64,000 nucleotides of DNA from Azospirillum sp. TSA2s (GTDB lineage: Bacteria > Pseudomonadota > Alphaproteobacteria > Azospirillales > Azospirillaceae), in assembly GCF_004923315.1 (NCBI RefSeq), contig NZ_CP039645.1, forward strand, positions 291,001 through 355,000, in the 5' to 3' direction. Below the pieces are notes generated by a model. The model saw only the letters and a program-made list of their open reading frames with translations. It did not search any database and was not told where the DNA came from. The position numbers were made by a program, and so were the translations under genes. Shown one piece after another: positions 28,412 to 39,289 of the stretch. Every line of letters starts with the position of its first letter. The first letter of the stretch is position 1.

Positions 28412-29278
28412 ATGGCCGACATCATTCGACCAAGTCATCACTCCATCCACCACGCCACGGCACGCGGCGCGCTGGAGATCCGCGGACTGACCAAGCGCTA
28501 TCGCGTGTCCGGCACTCCGTTCACCGCCTTGCAGGACATCGACCTGTCGGTGGCGCCGGGTGAGTTCGTCTCCATCGTCGGCGCGTCCGGCTGCGGCAAG
28601 TCGACCCTGCTGCGCCTGATCGTCGGGCTGGAACGGCAGTTCGACGGCGACATCCGTCTGGACGGCCGTCCCATCGCCGGACCGGGTCTGGACCGCGCCA
28701 TCGTCTTCCAGGAACACCGCCTGTTCCCCTGGCTGACGGCCGAGGAGAATGTCGCGCTGGGTCTGCTGAAATCGAACCGTCCCGCCGCGGACAAGCGCCG
28801 TCTGGTGCAGGAGCATCTGGAGCTGGTGGGGCTGGGCGCCTTTGCCGGGGCCTATCCATCGCAGTTGTCCGGCGGCATGTCGCAGCGGGTCGCCATCGCC
28901 CGCGCCCTGGTCAACCGCCCGCGCATCCTGCTGCTTGACGAGCCCTTCGGCGCGCTCGACGCGCTGACCCGCAGCCACTTGCAAGCCGAACTTCTGCGCA
29001 TCGTCCGGGCGGAGGGCATCACCGCCATCCTCGTCACCCACGACGTGGAGGAGGCGCTGTATCTGGGCGACCGCGTGGTGGTCATGCACCCGCGTCCCGG
29101 CCGGATCGCCAGCATCATCCCGTCCGGCCGCCTGCCTGCGGCGGAGGATGGCAGCGGCAGCCCGCAACATGGCCATGGGCACGATCGCGCCGATCCGACC
29201 TTCGTCCGCCTGCGCGAGGCCGTGCTGGCCGAACTCGGCGCCGGACATGCACAGACGCCCGTCCGGCGAGCCGCCTGA
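28412..29278 (+). CDS. ABC transporter ATP-binding protein, SsuB/TauB family
   Basis: 288 residues. Walker A is GASGCGKST, the Q-loop VFQEHRLFPWL, the signature LSGGMSQRVAIARAL, Walker B ILLLDEPFGALDALTR and the switch His in LVTHDVEEAL. A His/Gly-rich stretch (SPQHGHGHDRAD) near residue 260 is unusual for the family. ATG at 28412 follows AAGGAG. It energises the importer encoded by the two preceding genes. Confidence 0.94.
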   Translation: MADIIRPSHHSIHHATARGALEIRGLTKRYRVSGTPFTALQDIDLSVAPGEFVSIVGASGCGKSTLLRLIVGLERQFDGDIRLDGRPIAGPGLDRAIVFQEHRLFPWLTAEENVALGLLKSNRPAADKRRLVQEHLELVGLGAFAGAYPSQLSGGMSQRVAIARALVNRPRILLLDEPFGALDALTRSHLQAELLRIVRAEGITAILVTHDVEEALYLGDRVVVMHPRPGRIASIIPSGRLPAAEDGSGSPQHGHGHDRADPTFVRLREAVLAELGAGHAQTPVRRAA

Positions 29279-29334
29279 CCCGCGTAATTCCCGCCCAATC
29301 ACAAGTCCGACAACCAACCAAGGATCATCTCATC

Positions 29335-30279
29335 ATGACGACTCTGACCGCCGACATCGCCACCCGTTCCGAGACCTCGCCGGCCGGCTTCGGCCTCGAC
29401 ATCCGTCCCATCGGCGGGCGCATCGGCGCGGAGGTGCATGGCTTCCGCCTGTCCGGCGACCTGCAGCCCGCAACCGTCCGCGCCATCCGGCAGGCGCTGA
29501 CCGAGCACAAGGTCCTGTTCTTCCGCGGCCAGACCCATCTGGACGAGGCCGAGCAGGAGGCCTTCGGCCGGTTGTTCGGCGATCTGGTTTCCCACCCCAC
29601 CGTGCCGTCGCTGGCCGGGACGGAGCATGTGCTGGACGTCGACGGCAGCCGTGGCGAGCGCGCCAGCTCCTGGCATGCCGACGTCACCTTCGTGCCGGAT
29701 TACCCGTCCATTTCCATCCTGCGCAGCGTCGTGGCGCCCGGGCGCGGCGGTGACACAATGTGGGCCGACAATGTGTCCGCCTACAACGAACTGCCGGAGC
29801 CGCTGCGCGAACTGGCGGAGAAGCTGTGGGTGGTGCACTCCAACGTCTACGATTATGTCGGCGACCGCCAGAACCGGTCGGAGCAGGCGCTGCATCGCTA
29901 CCAGACCGTCTTCACCTCCACCCGCTACGAGACAGAGCATCCGCTGGTCCATGTTCATTCGGAAAGCGGCGTGAAGGCGCTCATTCTCGGCCATTTCGCT
30001 CAGAGGATCGTCGGCTTGACCAGCACCGATTCCCGCCTGCTGCTGGATCTGTTCCAGGGTCACGCCACCCGGCCGGAGAATGTGGTGCGCTGGCGCTGGA
30101 GCCCCGGCGACGTGGCCGTGTGGGACAACCGCACCACCCAGCACCGCGCCGTCGACGACTATGACGACCAGCCGCGCGTCGTCCGCCGCGTGACGGTCGC
30201 CGGTGCGGCCCCCGTGGCGGTCGGCGGCCGCCGCAGCTTCTCCCGCTCGGTCGTCCAGGCGAACGCCGCCGCGGCGTGA
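29335..30279 (+). CDS. TauD/TfdA family 2-oxoglutarate-dependent dioxygenase
   Basis: 314 residues. The iron ligands are visible: His 114 and Asp 116 in SSWHADVTF, and His 270 in TTQHRAVDDY. The 2-oxoglutarate-binding Arg is close to the C-terminal RRVTVAG. Such enzymes hydroxylate taurine or alkylsulfonates next to the sulfur so that sulfite is released. Directly downstream of the sulfonate transporter, it gives the operon its desulfonation step. Sulfate-ester dioxygenases (AtsK) share the fold and are an alternative. Confidence 0.92.
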   Translation: MTTLTADIATRSETSPAGFGLDIRPIGGRIGAEVHGFRLSGDLQPATVRAIRQALTEHKVLFFRGQTHLDEAEQEAFGRLFGDLVSHPTVPSLAGTEHVLDVDGSRGERASSWHADVTFVPDYPSISILRSVVAPGRGGDTMWADNVSAYNELPEPLRELAEKLWVVHSNVYDYVGDRQNRSEQALHRYQTVFTSTRYETEHPLVHVHSESGVKALILGHFAQRIVGLTSTDSRLLLDLFQGHATRPENVVRWRWSPGDVAVWDNRTTQHRAVDDYDDQPRVVRRVTVAGAAPVAVGGRRSFSRSVVQANAAAA

Positions 30280-30425
30280 TGTGGCCTGGGGCGGGGGCCG
30301 CGGCATTCGCCACGGCCTCCGTCCCGCCGCCATCATCGAGGTCGCCAATCCGGCGCCGATGTGGCACATGCGATGGCGCGCACCGCCGATGCGCACGTCG
30401 TCCCATGTCCCGTCAGGAGGCTGCC

Positions 30426-31739
30426 ATGTCCGTGTCGCCCACCGCCCGCTCTTCCGCTTCCGACCGGCTGGAGGCGGCTCTCTCCCGGATTGCCGATCCG
30501 GAGCGGCAGGGCTCCCTGGTGTTCACCGAAGTCTATGCGGAGGAGGCGCGCGCCGCCGCCATGGCCAGTGACCACCGCGTCGCCCAGGGCCGGCCGCTGG
30601 GGCCGCTCGATGGGCGCATCGTCTCGGTCAAGACGCTGTTCGACGTGGCGGGCGACACCACGGCGGCCGGGTCCGCCATCCTGCGCGGCCGGCCGGCTGC
30701 GGCGCGCGACGCCCGGGCGGTGGCCCGGCTGCGGGCGGCGGGCGCGGTCATCATCGGCCGGACCCACATGACGGAATTCGCCTTTTCCGCCGTCGGCATC
30801 AACCCCCATTACGGCAATCCCGGCAATCCGCATGACCGCTCGCGGGTGCCGGGCGGCTCCTCCTCCGGGGCGGTGATCTCGGTGGCCGATGGCATGGCGG
30901 AGATCGCGTTGGGCAGCGACACCGGCGGCTCGCTGCGCATTCCGGCAGCGTTGTCCGGCGCCGTCGGCTTCAAGCCGTCCGCCGGGCGCCTGCCGGCCGA
31001 AGGGGCGTTCCCACTGTCGCCGACGCTGGACGTCATCGGGCCGATTGCCGCGACCGTTGCCGATGCGGCCTTGCTGGACAGCGTGCTTTCCGACGGCGAC
31101 ATGGCGCCACTGGCCGCGCTGCCGGTTGCCGGACAGTCCTTCCTGGTGCCGCGCGGGCGGCTGTTCGACGGCGTCGAGCCTGCGGTCGCCGCTGCGTTCG
31201 AGGCGGCGCTGGACCGGCTGCGCGCGGCCGGCGCCCACATCGCGGACGGCTCCATCGAGGCGGAATTGGAGGCGCTGGCGGAGTTGGACCGCATCGGCGT
31301 CTTCACCGCCATCGAGCTGGCGGCGACGCTGGCCGATCTCGGCATCACGGCGCTCGACGGCATCGATCCGAAGACCCGCGCGCGGATCGAGGCCGGGGGC
31401 AAGGCGCCCGCCGCCGATTATGTCCGCATGCTGCGTCGGCGCGCCGAACTGGTCCGGCTGATGGACGAGCGGCTGACCCGCCACCCGGTCCTGCTGCTGC
31501 CCACCGTGCCGATGACCGCGCCCGCCATTGCCGACGTGCTGGAGGATGCGGCCTTCCACCGCGTCAATCTGGCGCTGCTGCGCAACACCCGCGTCGCCAA
31601 CCTGGTCGACCTGCCGGCCATTTCCCTGCCGGTGCCGACCGACGGCCTGCCGGTCGGGCTGATGGCGATGGGGCGGCGCGGCAGCGACCGCAGCCTGCTG
31701 GGCATCGCCGCCGGGATCGAAGCTGCGCTGCGGGGGTGA
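30426..31739 (+). CDS. Amidase (amidase-signature family)
   Basis: 437 residues. The Ser-cisSer-Lys triad is visible: Lys 69 in SVKTLFDV, cis-Ser 146 in GGSSSGA, nucleophile Ser 169 in GSDTGGSLRIPA. Length and the C-terminal DLPAISLPVPTDGLPVGLM match small-molecule amidases such as AtzF-like and aryl-acylamidase enzymes, not GatA (no GatB/GatC nearby). ATG at 30426 follows AGGAGG. Lying 146 bp behind the dioxygenase on the same strand, it may release ammonia or a carboxylate from an amide-containing organosulfur compound. The substrate is unknown. Confidence 0.88.
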   Translation: MSVSPTARSSASDRLEAALSRIADPERQGSLVFTEVYAEEARAAAMASDHRVAQGRPLGPLDGRIVSVKTLFDVAGDTTAAGSAILRGRPAAARDARAVARLRAAGAVIIGRTHMTEFAFSAVGINPHYGNPGNPHDRSRVPGGSSSGAVISVADGMAEIALGSDTGGSLRIPAALSGAVGFKPSAGRLPAEGAFPLSPTLDVIGPIAATVADAALLDSVLSDGDMAPLAALPVAGQSFLVPRGRLFDGVEPAVAAAFEAALDRLRAAGAHIADGSIEAELEALAELDRIGVFTAIELAATLADLGITALDGIDPKTRARIEAGGKAPAADYVRMLRRRAELVRLMDERLTRHPVLLLPTVPMTAPAIADVLEDAAFHRVNLALLRNTRVANLVDLPAISLPVPTDGLPVGLMAMGRRGSDRSLLGIAAGIEAALRG

Positions 31740-32104
31740 TCCCCGGGTGAGGATGTGACCAACGTGGGGCCGGGAATTTTCCGCGCAGGAATCCCGGTTC
31801 CGCACGTATCACTGGTGAGGACGTGTGTCGTTGCTGAAGAGTATGAACTAAAATTCATAAATAACCGCTTCATGACTCCCAAATGACCACTCATCGTCAC
31901 AAGCGGTGGCAAAGAGTGGGTACAGGACAGAATCCGGTTCATTTCGCATAAAGTCGCCGCCTATTGTCTCCGTGCGGTCCGATGAGGACTGCAGACGAGA
32001 GCTGAACGCCGTCGATGATGACGGCCGTCAGCCATCCGGTTGCGCCGGAAATATTGGCGCTGAAAATCCGGGTAGCAATCAGCTGAAATGTTTGGAGACT
32101 ACTT
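31740..32104. other. 365-bp gap before the Thr-rich protein gene
   Basis: No gene seen. A/T-rich bases 31840-31880 contain ATGAA-N6-TTCAT and could hold a promoter (TTGCTG, 17 bases, TTCATA). The ribosome site GGAG lies eight bases before the downstream ATG. A CCGGGA/TCCCGG inverted pair at about 31770-31798 may end the amidase transcript but lacks a T-run. Confidence 0.4.
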
Positions 32105-33040
32105 ATGGCTAACAACTTCGCCACTGATTCGCTCAAGTCCGTGATGTCCAAGGCTGCCACCGGCCCGACCTCTTCCGTCGCGACCTCCGACAGCGCAGTT
32201 GCCGAGTTCCGAGCCCACCAGCCTCTGCACCAGGACACCCAGGGCGACGCCTCCACCGGCGGCACCACCGACACCACCACCCAGCATGGCACGCCGACGC
32301 TGTCCGACAGCGCCATCGCCGAACTGAAGGCCGCCTATGTCGCGGTCGAACACGCCATTGCCGAGGCCAAGACCGGCACGACCGGCAGCACGACCGACAC
32401 GACAGGTACGGACAAGGCGGCCACGGATTCGGCAGCCACGGATACTGCCTCGACCGACAAGACGCCCACCGATGCGGCCAGCCATAAAACCGCCGACTCG
32501 TCCACGCACCAGCCGCCGGCCGGTCCGCTGGTGAAGGTTCTGGCCGACGCCACCGGCGAAACCACCGCCACCGTTCAAGGCGTGCTGCAGCAGGTTCGCG
32601 CCGTGCTGCACCAGGAGCACCTGACCGACGCCTCCGGCCATAATTCCGGCCATGCCGGGACGACCGACACGACGGCGGACGCCAAGCCCTCCACCGGCAC
32701 CTCCACCGCCACGGAAAACACCTCCACGGCGGCGGACGACGCAAAGACCGGCAATGCCCCGCATTGGCACGACCGTCTGATCGCTCAGCATGACGGCTCC
32801 GGCACCACGGGCTCGACGGATGCCGCCGGCGGTCAGGGTGGGGCCGACAGTGGCAGTGCCATCTGGCAGCATTTCCTGAACCACTATGCCTCCGGCGACA
32901 GCGCGGTCACCACCAACGCCGGGGTGGTCGCGGCGGTCGACGAATTCGCCGACACCGTCCAGTCGCTGCACCTCGACCACGGCCATGGACAGATGCATGA
33001 CCATGGCACCGACGGCGCCCATCTCGGCACCGCCGCCTGA
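32105..33040 (+). CDS. Unrecognised Thr/Asp/Ala-rich protein with His-rich C-terminus
   Basis: 311 residues, not recognised as any family. It starts MANNFATDSLKSVM. SDSAVAEFRA (about 28) and SDSAIAELKAAYVAVEHAI (about 67) look like a short internal duplication. Two long Thr/Ser/Asp/Gly/Ala low-complexity stretches separate possible helices (VKVLADATGETTATVQGVLQ). The end is His/Gly/Asp-rich (LHLDHGHGQMHDHG). There is no signal peptide and no membrane helix. The composition suggests a disordered, acidic, possibly secreted or metal-binding protein. It has its own terminator, so it is probably expressed alone. Confidence 0.7.
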   Translation: MANNFATDSLKSVMSKAATGPTSSVATSDSAVAEFRAHQPLHQDTQGDASTGGTTDTTTQHGTPTLSDSAIAELKAAYVAVEHAIAEAKTGTTGSTTDTTGTDKAATDSAATDTASTDKTPTDAASHKTADSSTHQPPAGPLVKVLADATGETTATVQGVLQQVRAVLHQEHLTDASGHNSGHAGTTDTTADAKPSTGTSTATENTSTAADDAKTGNAPHWHDRLIAQHDGSGTTGSTDAAGGQGGADSGSAIWQHFLNHYASGDSAVTTNAGVVAAVDEFADTVQSLHLDHGHGQMHDHGTDGAHLGTAA

Positions 33041-33045
33041 CTCGC

Positions 33046-33084
33046 GCTGCGCCCTTCCATTCAATGGGAGGGCGCAGCCTTTTC
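33046..33084. terminator. Bidirectional terminator between the Thr-rich gene and dctD
   Basis: GCTGCGCCCT pairs with AGGGCGCAGC (10 bp), with additional pairing inside the loop, followed by CTTTTC on the plus strand. It begins six bases after the stop of the Thr-rich gene and reaches the stop codon of dctD on the other strand. Confidence 0.8.
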
Positions 33085-34423
33085 ACGACAGCCCGTATTT
33101 CCTGATCTTGTCGTGCAGCGTGGTCTTGGCGATCTGCAGTTCTTCCGCGGCGCGGGCGAGGCTGTGGTTGGTGCGGCGCAGGGTGTCGGCGATCAACGCG
33201 CGCTCGAAGGCCTCCACCGCCTCGGCCAGCGGGCGACCGGCGGCGGGATGGACGGTGGCGAAGGGCGGGAAGCCCTGTTCGATCCCCAACACGCAGCGGT
33301 CGGCGACATTGTGCAGCTCGCGTACGTTGCCCGGCCAGTCATAGGCCATCAGGCGGCGCATGCGCTCGGCATCCGGCGGCGGGACCGGGCGGCCGTGGCG
33401 GGCGGCGGCCTGCAGGGTGAACTGTTCGAAGAGCAGGGGGATGTCCTCGCGCCGGTCGCGCAGGGGCGGCAAGGGCAGGTTGGCGACGTTCAGGCGGTAA
33501 TAGAGGTCGGCGCGGAATTGCCCGCGGTCGGCCAGTTCGCGCAAGTCCACCTTGGTCGCGGCGATCACCCGGCAATCGACAGGAACGGGGGTGTTGGAGC
33601 CGAGCCGTTCCAGCGTGCGCTCCTGAAGCACGCGCAGGAACTTGATCTGCACCGGCATCGGCATGCTCTCGATCTCGTCGAGGAACAGGGTGCCGCCATT
33701 GGCGTGTTCCACCTTGCCGATGCGGCGCTTGCCGGCCCCGGTGAAGGCGCCGGCCTCGTGGCCGAAGATTTCGCTGTCGATCAGGCTTTCCGGCAGGCCG
33801 CCGCAGTTGATGGCGACGAAGTTGCCGCCGCGGCGCGGGCTGGCGTCGTGCAGGCAGCGGGCGGCGAGTTCCTTGCCGGAGCCGGTCTCGCCATGGATCA
33901 GCACGTCGGCGGCGGAGTTGGCGAGTTCACCGATCAGCCGGCGCACCCGCTCCATCTGCGGCGATCCGCCGACCAGCCGCGCCTCGATGCTGTCGCGGTT
34001 CTGCAGGCGGGCGCGCAGGTCGCGCACCTCCAGCGTCAGGCGGCGCTTTTCCAGGGCGCGGCGCACCACCTCGACCAGATAGTCGGGGGAGAAGGGCTTC
34101 TCGATGAAGTCGTGGGCGCCCAGCTTCATCGCCTGCACCGCCATCGCCACGTCGCCATGGCCGGTCATCAGCACCACCGGCAGATCCGGGTCGCTTGCCA
34201 GCAGTTCGGCCAGCAGCGCCATCCCGTCCATGCCCGGCAGGCGGATGTCGGTGACGACGATGCCCGGAAAGCCCTCGGCCACCAGCCGGCGGGCCTTCTC
34301 CGCGCTGTCGACCGCCTGGGTCGGGATGTCCTCCAGCTCCAAAGCCTGCTGGCAGCCGAGGCTGACATTCGGGTCATCCTCGACGATGAGGACCTTCAGA
34401 GCGTTGGCGGCAGCGTCGGACAT
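33083..34423 (-). CDS. dctD: C4-dicarboxylate response regulator, sigma-54 activator
   Basis: 446 residues. The receiver has the phospho-Asp in IVVTDIRLPGMDG (about 59) and Lys in FIEKPFSP. The AAA+ domain has Walker A GETGSGKE and the sigma-54 contact motif GAFTGA. A Fis-type HTH (SLARAAEELQIAKTTLHDKIRKYG) ends the protein. It overlaps the kinase gene dctB by 28 bases. It should activate a sigma-54 promoter in response to C4-dicarboxylates; a good candidate promoter lies upstream of aspA, the first gene of this same unit. Confidence 0.94.
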   Translation of the reverse strand: MSDAAANALKVLIVEDDPNVSLGCQQALELEDIPTQAVDSAEKARRLVAEGFPGIVVTDIRLPGMDGMALLAELLASDPDLPVVLMTGHGDVAMAVQAMKLGAHDFIEKPFSPDYLVEVVRRALEKRRLTLEVRDLRARLQNRDSIEARLVGGSPQMERVRRLIGELANSAADVLIHGETGSGKELAARCLHDASPRRGGNFVAINCGGLPESLIDSEIFGHEAGAFTGAGKRRIGKVEHANGGTLFLDEIESMPMPVQIKFLRVLQERTLERLGSNTPVPVDCRVIAATKVDLRELADRGQFRADLYYRLNVANLPLPPLRDRREDIPLLFEQFTLQAAARHGRPVPPPDAERMRRLMAYDWPGNVRELHNVADRCVLGIEQGFPPFATVHPAAGRPLAEAVEAFERALIADTLRRTNHSLARAAEELQIAKTTLHDKIRKYGLS

Positions 34424-36270
34424 GGAAACTCTCCGGCCTGGATGGCGGTCGGGTCGGTGGGCAGGGCGGCGGCGGGAAGGTCGACGGTGAAGACCGCCCC
34501 GCCATCCGCGCCGTTCGCCCCGGTCAGGGCGCCGCCGAAGTCACGCACGATCCCGGCCGAGATGGCAAGTCCCAAGCCGAGCCCGCCCCCGCCTTCCTTC
34601 GCTCCGTCCTTCGCGGCGTCCTTGGTGGTGAAGAAGGGCTCGAACAGGCGGGCCAGCACCTCGTCGGACAGGCCGGGGCCGTTGTCGGCCACCTGGATGC
34701 GAACCCGGCCGTCCTCCGTCCGGGCGGTGAGCGTCAACCTGCCATTCTCGCGCCCGGCCAGCGCGTCCAGCCCGTTGGCGACCAGATTGACCAGCACCTG
34801 CTCCAGCCGGTTGGGGTCGCAGAGGGCCGCGACATCCTCCGGCACATCAAGGTGAACGGTCACACCGGACCGTCGCAGCCGCTGATCCAGCAGGAACAGC
34901 GCGTTGTCGATCGGCCGGCGCACCGCCACCGGACGGGGAGCGCCGGAGGATTTGCGGGCGAAGGATTTCAGCTGGCTGGTCAGGGCGCCCATGGTGTCGA
35001 CCAGACTGGCGATACGCTCCAGATTGCCTTGCGCCGCGTCCAGATTGCCGCGCTGGAGGAACTTGACGCTGTTGCCGGACAGGGTGCGCAGCGCCGCCAG
35101 CGGCTGGTTCAGCTCATGCGCCAGACCGGCGGAGAGTTGGCCGATCACCGCCAGCTTGCCGGCATGAACAAGCTCGTCCTGGGCGGCGCGCAGGTTGCGG
35201 GTGCGCTCCTCCACCTTGCGTTCAAGGTCGTGCAGGTGGCGGCGGCGCTGCACCCACATCAGCAGCAGGATGCCGAGGAAGGCGCTGCCCACTGCGGCAA
35301 GAGCGGCGCGGGTCCAGGCCATGCCGGTCACCTGCGCGACCGGCGACAGCACGGTCATCGTCCAGCCGGTGCCGTGCAGAGGCGCGGTCTGGGCCAGGAA
35401 ACCGCCGGACACCGGGAAGACGGTTTCCTCCAATTGCCCCCCGGCCGGGCGGGGCAGGCGGACCAGTTCGGCATCCTCGGCGATCCGGCTGACCGGGGTC
35501 AGGCCCAGCGGCGGCAGCGGGCGGGCGTTGTATTGCAGGGTCTGGTCGAAATGGCGGCGGGTCGGCTCGTCCATCGGCCGCAGGGTGGTGAATTTCCAGG
35601 ATGGGACGGAGGCGAGGATCACCACGCCGTTCTCGTCGGTGACCAGCACCGGCGCCTCCACCGTCGACCAGCTTTGTTCCAACTGCTCCAGGCTGACCTT
35701 CACCACCGCGACGCCGACGATGGCGCCATCCTCCGCCAGGGGCGAGGACAGGTAATAGCCGGCCTGCCCCCGCGTGGTGCCGACGCCGAAGAAGCGGCCC
35801 TGGCGGCCGGCGGCGGCCTCGACGAAATAGGGGCGGTAGGACAGGTCCTCGCCGATGAAGCTGTCGGGACGGTTCCAGTTGCTGGCGGCCAGCACCCGGC
35901 CCTGGCGGTTCAGCACATAGATCGACAGGGTGCCGGCCCGCTCGTTCAGCCGCTCCAGATAGCGGTTCAGCCCCCAGGCCAGCGGCGCCCTGCCGGTGAC
36001 GAGGTCGAGAACGTCGCGCTCCAGCCCCAGCGTTGCCGGGAAATAGGCGTATTTGTCGATCTCGCGTTCCAGACTCTCGGCATAGAGGTCGAGGCGGTGG
36101 TGCCCGGTCTCCTGCAAGGCGTCGAGCCCCATCCCCTCGCTGACCCGGAAGCCCACCACACCGGCAAGCAGCGCCAGACCGGCGAGCGCCGGCAGCAGAA
36201 GGCCGATGGTGCGGAGGCGTCTGGCTACAGGCATGAAAAAGGCGGGCAGGGAAAGGGACCGCCGCATCAT
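34396..36270 (-). CDS. dctB: C4-dicarboxylate sensor histidine kinase
   Basis: 624 residues. TM1 is at about 20-42, a double-Cache-like periplasmic sensor spans about 45-310 (LDLYAESLEREIDKYAYFPATL is typical of DctB), TM2 is at about 315-340 and a coiled linker follows. HisKA contains the phospho-His in GLAHELNQPLAALR. HATPase_c has N-box NLVANGLDAL and G-boxes DNGPGLSDE and GLGLGLAIS. A short Lys/Asp insert (KDAAKDGAKEGGGG) precedes the last glycine box. It pairs with DctD by overlap. Two Met codons sit at the start and no clear ribosome site is present. Confidence 0.92.
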   Translation of the reverse strand: MMRRSLSLPAFFMPVARRLRTIGLLLPALAGLALLAGVVGFRVSEGMGLDALQETGHHRLDLYAESLEREIDKYAYFPATLGLERDVLDLVTGRAPLAWGLNRYLERLNERAGTLSIYVLNRQGRVLAASNWNRPDSFIGEDLSYRPYFVEAAAGRQGRFFGVGTTRGQAGYYLSSPLAEDGAIVGVAVVKVSLEQLEQSWSTVEAPVLVTDENGVVILASVPSWKFTTLRPMDEPTRRHFDQTLQYNARPLPPLGLTPVSRIAEDAELVRLPRPAGGQLEETVFPVSGGFLAQTAPLHGTGWTMTVLSPVAQVTGMAWTRAALAAVGSAFLGILLLMWVQRRRHLHDLERKVEERTRNLRAAQDELVHAGKLAVIGQLSAGLAHELNQPLAALRTLSGNSVKFLQRGNLDAAQGNLERIASLVDTMGALTSQLKSFARKSSGAPRPVAVRRPIDNALFLLDQRLRRSGVTVHLDVPEDVAALCDPNRLEQVLVNLVANGLDALAGRENGRLTLTARTEDGRVRIQVADNGPGLSDEVLARLFEPFFTTKDAAKDGAKEGGGGLGLGLAISAGIVRDFGGALTGANGADGGAVFTVDLPAAALPTDPTAIQAGEFPCPTLPPTL

Positions 36271-36345
36271 AGCAGAAGCCCCCGTCCCATGGCCCGCCCG
36301 TCTTCCGGACCGGTCCCTTAGGATATCGGGCAGGATATCAGCCCG

Positions 36346-37623
36346 TCACTCGGCAGCGGCCGGGGCGGGCAGCGCGGCGCCGGCCTCCTCGTCATCCTCC
36401 TCGGTGCCGATGGCGTTCTCCCACTTGGCGACGACGGTGGTGGCGATGGCGTTGCCCAGCACGTTGGTGGCGGTGCGGCCCATGTCGAGGAAATGGTCGA
36501 TGCCCATGATCAGCAGCACGCCGGCCTCCGGCAGGTGGAACATCGGCAGCACCGCGGCGACCACCACGAGGGAGGAGCGCGGAACGCCGGCGATGCCCTT
36601 GCTCGACACCATCAGCACCAGCAGCATGACGATCTGCTGTTCCAGCGTCAGCGGGATGCCATAAGCCTGGGCGATGAACAGCGACGCGAAGGTCGTGTAG
36701 ATCATCGAGCCGTCGAGGTTGAAGGAATAGCCGAGCGGCAGGACGAAGCCGATCACCCGTTCCTTCACACCCAGCGTCTTCAGCTCTTCCATCACGCGGG
36801 GATAGGCGGATTCGCTCGACGCGGTGGAGAAGCCCAGCAGCATCGGCTGGCGCATCGCCTTCACGACGCGGAAGACGTCGCCCTTCAGCACGACGAAGCC
36901 GGCGAAGACCAGCGTCGCCCACAGCACCGCCAGCGTCAGATAGAAGCTGCCCATGAACTTGCCGTAGACGGCCAGCACGCCGAGGCCCTGCGTCGTCACC
37001 ACGTTGGCGACGGCGGCGAAGACGCCGATCGGGGCGAAGCGCATGACATAGTCGGTGACCTTCAGCATCACCGGCACGACCTCTTCGATCGAACGGGCGA
37101 GCAGGCCGGCCTTGGTGTCGCGCAGCTGGCCGATGGCGAGGCCGACGAAGAGCGAGAAGATCAGGATCTGCAGGATCTCGTTGTTCGCCATCGCTTCGAA
37201 GAAGTTGCGCGGGAACAGGTGGGTCAGGAAATCCTTCAGGTTCAGGGCGGAGGTCTTCAGACCGGCGCTGGCGGCGGCATCGGGCAGCGGCACGCCGACA
37301 TTGGCGCCCGGCTGCAGCAGGTTGGCGAAGACCAGCCCGATGAACAGCGACGCGAAGGACGCCATCAGGAACCAGCCGACCGCCTTGCCGCCAATGCGGC
37401 CGACGGTGCGGGCGTCGCCCATGCCGGCCATGCCGGCGACCAGGGTGGCGAAGATCAGCGGTGCGATGATCATCTTGATCAGGCGCAGGAAGATGTCCGT
37501 CACCATCGCGAAGTAGCTTGCGATCTCCTTGGCCGCCGCCGCGTCGAACAGGCTGTTGCAGACATAGCCGGTGACGATGCCCAGCAGCATGGCGACGATG
37601 ATCAGCGTCGTCTGTTTGTTCAT
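36346..37623 (-). CDS. dctA: C4-dicarboxylate:cation symporter
   Basis: 425 residues of the glutamate/dicarboxylate symporter fold. It begins TTLIIVAMLLGIVTGYV. It contains MIIAPLIFATLVAGMAGMGD, the re-entrant loop region STASSESAYPRVME, GYSFNLDGSMIYTTFASLFIAQA, and GIDHFLDMGRTATNVLGNAIATTVVAKWE near the end. It imports succinate, fumarate and malate and can take aspartate in some species. It lies between aspA and dctB on the same strand (101- and 75-bp gaps). In rhizobia dctA is divergent from dctBD, so this order differs. Confidence 0.95.
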   Translation of the reverse strand: MNKQTTLIIVAMLLGIVTGYVCNSLFDAAAAKEIASYFAMVTDIFLRLIKMIIAPLIFATLVAGMAGMGDARTVGRIGGKAVGWFLMASFASLFIGLVFANLLQPGANVGVPLPDAAASAGLKTSALNLKDFLTHLFPRNFFEAMANNEILQILIFSLFVGLAIGQLRDTKAGLLARSIEEVVPVMLKVTDYVMRFAPIGVFAAVANVVTTQGLGVLAVYGKFMGSFYLTLAVLWATLVFAGFVVLKGDVFRVVKAMRQPMLLGFSTASSESAYPRVMEELKTLGVKERVIGFVLPLGYSFNLDGSMIYTTFASLFIAQAYGIPLTLEQQIVMLLVLMVSSKGIAGVPRSSLVVVAAVLPMFHLPEAGVLLIMGIDHFLDMGRTATNVLGNAIATTVVAKWENAIGTEEDDEEAGAALPAPAAAE

Positions 37624-37724
37624 GGTCCTGTTACCTCACCTTTCCCGCCCGCCTCGATGCGCCGGCCGGGTTGCGGTCGATGGGAACCGGCCCCGAGCGG
37701 GTCGGGACCGGGTGGCGGATCGGG

Positions 37725-39140
<1,416 letters not shown>

Positions 39141-39199
39141 CGGACGTTTCGCTCCCTTGTTTGAGACCGCCCCGTCTTCGCGGGGCGCAACCGGTAAGG

Positions 39200-39215
39200 A
39201 GCAACCGCCATGCCA
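39200..39215 (-). promoter_or_regulatory. Sigma-54 (RpoN) -24/-12 promoter upstream of aspA
   Basis: On the minus strand TGGCATGGCGGTTGCT matches the sigma-54 consensus TGGCAC-N5-TTGCW with one change, and the invariant GG and GC are exactly ten bases apart. Transcription would start about 50 bases before the aspA ATG. The same operon ends with dctD, a sigma-54 activator, which makes the match more credible. Confidence 0.75.
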
Positions 39216-39289
39216 GCGCAGGCGGGCAGGACGTCGCAGCCTAAGCCTTTGATCTTTCTGCGTATGATTGCTGGTGAGAGCCGCGGTCG

